In this document: piece by piece, positions 22,834-25,348 of the stretch
Layout: each line of letters opens with the position of its first letter
How positions within the stretch are numbered: position 1 is the stretch's first letter
Assembly (NCBI GenBank): GCA_022600255.1
Contig: JAHZKU010000289.1
Location: 1-25,348 of the forward strand
DNA: 25,348 nucleotides
DNA from: Actinomycetes bacterium
Lineage (GTDB): Bacteria > Actinomycetota > Actinomycetes > S36-B12 > GCA-2699445
Direction of reading: 5' to 3'
Position numbers and translations under genes: made by a program
The notes under the pieces: generated by a model
Told to the model about the DNA's origin: nothing
The model's input: only the letters and a program-made list of their open reading frames with translations
Databases searched by the model: none

Positions 22834-23613
22834 TTACTGCCGCACAAGGACCTTGCAACGGTCGTCGTCGGTGCGGTTGTTGGCCGCAACCTTGAAGACC
22901 TTGCCGCCCCGCTTCGGCAGGCGCTTGCCAACCGCGAACTTGGCAGCCGATCCTTGTGTTCGCGCCCGACCCTTTAGAACAGTATTTCCAGACCGCTTCA
23001 TACGGTATTTCCAGGTTTCGCCAGCATCGTCACTGTCCACCGCGAACCGTACCTTGACTCGGTTCTTCCTGTCTTTCACCTTCAATCGAATCGTGGCGGC
23101 GGTGGCACACGCGCGCTCTCGTTCGTTGCTGTCTTCGTTGCTGTCGTCTCGGCCGTTGTCGTCAGATCCGCTATCGTCGGAGCCGCCCGCGCTACTCCCC
23201 ACCGTCAGGTTGCCGGTACAGGTCTCACCCGTGGCGTCATTGGTAGCCGTGGCGGACACTGTCGCACCCGCCGAGAGCCCGGTCGTGTACTTCTCAACCT
23301 TCCAACGACCCTCCCGCGATGTCGTCGCGCTGCCCTGGAAGGAACCGCCGCTTCCGGCATCGATCGTGTAGGCCCAGTCCTGACCGGTGGATTCAGATCG
23401 GATTTCCCACTGAACTTCGGAGCCGCTGTGCTCAGGCTCAACCTCGAGTTGCCAGCGGGCCCCTTGGGTGCAGATGCCGTACGCCTCGTCACTGTCACCG
23501 GAGCTATCGTCCGGGCTGGCGCTGGCCACTGCTGTCAGAGCCGGTGCCGAGAGGGACAGCGCGAGAACCGCTCCCGCTGTGAGGATGGCTGAGAGGTTCT
23601 TCGGCTTGGTCAT
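22834..23613 (-). CDS. Secreted protein with two duplicated domains of opposite charge
   Basis: The 259-residue product has a signal peptide with likely cleavage after A-S-A (residue 32). Two domains of the same layout follow. In domain 1 the bounding cysteines are 48 and 132, and in domain 2 they are 169 and 253, both 84 apart. The equivalent W-x-Y occurs at 80-82 and 201-203, 32 residues after the first Cys in each, and G-x-A-x-T at 94-98 and 215-219. Each domain is probably a disulfide-closed beta sandwich. Domain 1 is acidic and domain 2 strongly basic, joined by a Gly/Ser/Asp-rich acidic linker at about 140-166. No function is recognised. I chose ATG 23613, since GGAG lies six bases upstream; ATG 23616 is adjacent. 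Confidence 0.85.
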   Translation of the reverse strand: MTKPKNLSAILTAGAVLALSLSAPALTAVASASPDDSSGDSDEAYGICTQGARWQLEVEPEHSGSEVQWEIRSESTGQDWAYTIDAGSGGSFQGSATTSREGRWKVEKYTTGLSAGATVSATATNDATGETCTGNLTVGSSAGGSDDSGSDDNGRDDSNEDSNERERACATAATIRLKVKDRKNRVKVRFAVDSDDAGETWKYRMKRSGNTVLKGRARTQGSAAKFAVGKRLPKRGGKVFKVAANNRTDDDRCKVLVRQ

Positions 23614-23639
23614 CATGTTCTCCAGCTTAGGTTCTGTGA

Positions 23640-23668
23640 AGAGTATCGGTGCCCAAACCCATCGGCAA
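23640..23668 (-). promoter_or_regulatory. Promoter of the secreted-protein gene
   Basis: On the minus strand TTGCCG (23668-23663) and TACTCT (23645-23640) are separated by exactly 17 bases, a standard primary-sigma arrangement. The start codon is 26 bases further on, with a ribosome site, so this gene is not leaderless. Confidence 0.6.
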
Positions 23669-23973
23669 CATTGGACCATAGTCCTAGGACCTCATTTTCC
23701 CTGGGGCAACCCGTACAACGCGGCGCGCCCCCTACAGCATGAACGGCTACGGCGTGCCGATGTACACGGCCTAGCGCGCCACCCTGGTAGGGCGGACGAT
23801 CTGCGGGCGCTAGTGACTGGCCGCGTCAGAACAAACATCCGCAACAAGAACCAAGTCCGCGGAGGAATTACTACCTGGCGTCCAACTCATGACTCAGGCG
23901 CTCCGTTCCCGGGAACAGAATCCGAAACAAAAACCAACCGAGATAGACAGAGCATCAGGCGAAGCATCAACAG
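23669..23973. other. Intergenic stretch without a supported gene
   Basis: About 300 bases lie between the secreted-protein promoter and the tRNA 3' end. I see no ORF with a credible start and codon pattern, no strong hairpin and no repeat beyond a short GCATCA duplication near 23952-23968. A plus-strand open frame covers the area but runs antisense through both flanking genes. Confidence 0.5.
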
Positions 23974-23980
23974 AAAAAAG

Positions 23981-24054
23981 TGACTGGGGTGGGAGTCGAA
24001 CCCACGACCTCCGGGTTATGAGTCCGGCGCTCTCACCAACTGAGCTACCCAGCC
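23981..24054 (-). tRNA. tRNA-Met (CAU), elongator type
   Basis: The 74-nt gene folds as a full cloverleaf. The acceptor stem is GGCTGGG/CCCAGTC with one G-U pair, the D arm GCTC/GAGC, the anticodon loop CTCATAA with anticodon CAT, and the T arm GTGGG/CCCAC with loop TTCGACT. The discriminator base is A and CCA is not encoded. It lacks the mismatched 1-72 pair of initiator tRNA. The last pair of the anticodon stem is A31-C39, a mismatch. A tRNA-Ile with lysidine-modified CAU cannot be fully excluded. Six T residues follow directly on the minus strand (23979-23974) and probably end transcription. Confidence 0.93.
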
Positions 24055-24302
24055 GCTTGCGAAACTGTCCTGTTTCCTCGTCTCAGACGCGATCGTTTGT
24101 GATCGAGACCGTGATCCAGACTTGGGGCACATGGGCCCGCTGCCGCCTAGGAATGTTCCGACCTAAATGATAGCCGCCAGAGTCGCTCATCAACCAATCG
24201 GTCGTTGAATCCGGCCTTGCGACCGACGGCGTGGCAAGGAGCCGGTAGCCGCGCAGTCGTTGGCCTACCACCTCGCAGTGGGTTTTAGCCGCTCAATAGG
24301 GG

Positions 24303-24308
24303 TATCAT
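24303..24308 (+). promoter_or_regulatory. -10 element of the cimA leader promoter
   Basis: TATCAT is followed by six bases and the leader GTG at 24315, so the transcript should begin at that GTG. A T-rich GGTTTT at 24281-24286 is the only -35 candidate and is weak. Confidence 0.6.
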
Positions 24309-24314
24309 GCAGAT

Positions 24315-24341
24315 GTGACTGCAACTGTCATTATTACCTAG
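24315..24341 (+). CDS. Ile/Val leader peptide of cimA
   Basis: GTG-ACT-GCA-ACT-GTC-ATT-ATT-ACC-TAG encodes MTATVIIT. The Val-Ile-Ile run just before the stop, and the hairpins that follow, make it a classical attenuation sensor for charged isoleucine and valine tRNAs. There is no ribosome site; the -10 box six bases upstream implies leaderless translation. A leader peptide without a ribosome site has been reported for ilvBNC attenuation in Corynebacterium glutamicum. The target here is cimA, whose product opens a route to isoleucine. Confidence 0.78.
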   Translation: MTATVIIT

Positions 24342-24397
24342 CGCGCGTCGGACCTCCGCCGCGCGAACCCCCTACGCCACTGGCGAGGGGGTTTTTC
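24342..24397 (+). promoter_or_regulatory. Transcription attenuator before cimA
   Basis: Directly after the leader stop, CGCGCG (24342-24347) can pair with CGCGCG (24360-24365). A strong terminator follows: AACCCCCT (24366-24373) with AGGGGGTT (24386-24393), extended by CGCC/GGCG, then a T-run at 24392-24396. An alternative pairing of CCTCCGCC (24353-24360) with GGCGAGG (24382-24388), with one bulge, would break the terminator. Ribosomes stalled at the Ile codons would cover the first CGCGCG arm and favour the alternative, allowing cimA transcription when isoleucine is scarce. Confidence 0.8.
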
Positions 24398-24449
24398 ATT
24401 TCCAAGAGATGAAGCCCAGCCCGCAACCAACACCACCAGAAGGAAAAAG

Positions 24450-25348
24450 ATGACGAACTCGCACCCCTTTGCACCTGCGCCACCGCCGCAGGCGATGGGC
24501 GACGCATTTCACGTGTTCGACACCACCCTGCGCGACGGCGCCCAGCGTGAGGGAATCTCCTACTCGGTCGCGGATAAGTTGGCGATTGCAAAACTCCTCG
24601 ACGGCTACGGGGTGGGCTTCATTGAAGGCGGCTGGCCTGGCGCGATGCCAAAAGACACCGAGTTCTTTGCCCGAGCCCAGACTGAGTTGAAGTTCCAGCA
24701 CGCCCAACTGGTGGCCTTCGGGGCTACCCGTAAGAGTGGGGTTCTGGTCACCGAAGACAAGCAGGTACAAGCGCTACTGGATTCCAACGCACCGGTGATC
24801 ACGATCGTGGCAAAGTCCGACGTCCGTCACGTGGATCGAGCGCTGCGGACAACGCCGCAGGAGAACCTAGCCATGGTGGTGGACACGGTAAGCCACCTCT
24901 CGGACGCGGGCCGACGCGTCTTTGTCGACTTCGAACACTTCTTCGACGGCTACCGGCACGACCCGGACTACGGCGTAGCGCTACTCAAGGCGGCGGGCGC
25001 CGCCGGTGCCGAAGTGGGAGTCCTTTGCGACACCAACGGAGGCATGTTGCCCAGCGATATCACGTCGGTGGTTACTGATGTTCTAGACAGATCTGGCGTA
25101 CGGATCGGGATCCACTGCCAGGACGACACTGGTTGTGCCGTGGCCAATACGATCGCGGCGGTGCAAGCGGGCGCGACGCATGTGCAGGGTACAGCCAACG
25201 GGTATGGCGAACGGACCGGGAACGCAGATCTGTTCGCAGTCGTCAGCAACCTGGAACTGAAGTTGGATATGCAGGTGTTGCCAACAGGTTGCTTAGCTGA
25301 GACTGTCCGGGTATCCCACGCCATCGCAGACATCGCGAATCTCGCCCC
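24450..25348 (+). CDS. cimA: Citramalate synthase (CimA), 3' end outside the window
   Basis: The first 299 codons are present and the gene runs off the right edge. CimA condenses acetyl-CoA with pyruvate to citramalate, giving isoleucine precursors without threonine. It belongs to the LeuA/homocitrate synthase superfamily: VFDTTLRDGAQREGIS near residue 22, FIEGGWPGAMPKD, which is typical of CimA rather than LeuA, VLCDTNGGMLP and ANGYGERTGNADL. The usual metal motif H-x-H-N/D-D reads HCQDD here, with Gln in place of the second His. AGAAGGA five to twelve bases before ATG 24450 is a good ribosome site. Expression is probably attenuator-controlled. Confidence 0.93.
   Translation, partial: MTNSHPFAPAPPPQAMGDAFHVFDTTLRDGAQREGISYSVADKLAIAKLLDGYGVGFIEGGWPGAMPKDTEFFARAQTELKFQHAQLVAFGATRKSGVLVTEDKQVQALLDSNAPVITIVAKSDVRHVDRALRTTPQENLAMVVDTVSHLSDAGRRVFVDFEHFFDGYRHDPDYGVALLKAAGAAGAEVGVLCDTNGGMLPSDITSVVTDVLDRSGVRIGIHCQDDTGCAVANTIAAVQAGATHVQGTANGYGERTGNADLFAVVSNLELKLDMQVLPTGCLAETVRVSHAIADIANLA

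Noticed and set aside
23468..23983. 171-codon plus-strand open frame between the secreted protein and the tRNA
   Set aside because: It starts inside the antisense of the secreted-protein gene, runs into the tRNA and shows no domain, start signal or plausible composition.
23981..24054. Initiator tRNA-fMet
   Set aside because: The 1-72 pair is G-C and the anticodon stem lacks the three consecutive G-C pairs of initiators.

Overview
This window looks like chromosomal DNA from a moderately high-GC actinobacterium (class Actinomycetia). The evidence is the long actinobacterial-type LeuA, an SsgA/SsgB-family cell-division protein, a fused CysG-type siroheme synthase, an Abhydrolase_9 membrane protein and many apparently leaderless promoters (a TAnnnT-like -10 box about 6-7 nt before a start codon). 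SsgA-family proteins are largely confined to morphologically complex actinomycetes and their relatives. I cannot name the genus. No phage, insertion sequence, CRISPR array or plasmid function is visible.

Layout. 1-2086: leuA (-), preceded by a short leucine-rich leader peptide and hairpin, and followed by local duplications, including a degenerate copy of its own 3' end. 2120-3921: an SsgA-family gene and a flavin amine oxidase (-). 4229-8110: a lipoprotein, an Abhydrolase_9 membrane hydrolase and cysG (+). 8112-11442: an SMP-30-like gene (-), then leuB and ilvE (+). 11521-14275: a long-chain acyl-CoA ligase interrupted by a one-base frameshift, and an MTA phosphorylase (-). 14363-20601: an envelope/sugar-type group of epimerase, multi-spanning membrane protein, GT2 transferase, DUF2064 transferase and methyltransferase, meeting a cytochrome b561-molybdopterin oxidoreductase and a small membrane protein. 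20772-22767: a NarL/DesK-type two-component system whose regulator is also frameshifted. 22834-23613: a secreted two-domain protein of opposite domain charge. 23981-24054: tRNA-Met. 24303-25348: an Ile/Val leader peptide, an attenuator and the first 299 codons of cimA.

How the genes work together. Four genes serve branched-chain amino acid synthesis: leuA and leuB (leucine), cimA (citramalate route to isoleucine) and ilvE (final transamination). Both pathway-entry enzymes, leuA and cimA, sit behind tiny leader ORFs whose codons match the end product: three consecutive Leu codons for leuA and Val-Ile-Ile for cimA. The cimA leader is followed by a textbook terminator and a possible antiterminator pairing. 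These paired leader peptides, both apparently translated from leaderless transcripts, are the clearest regulatory system in the window.

Caveats. Functions come from reading motifs by eye, without database searches. Two single-base frameshifts in otherwise well-preserved genes could be real mutations or assembly errors.
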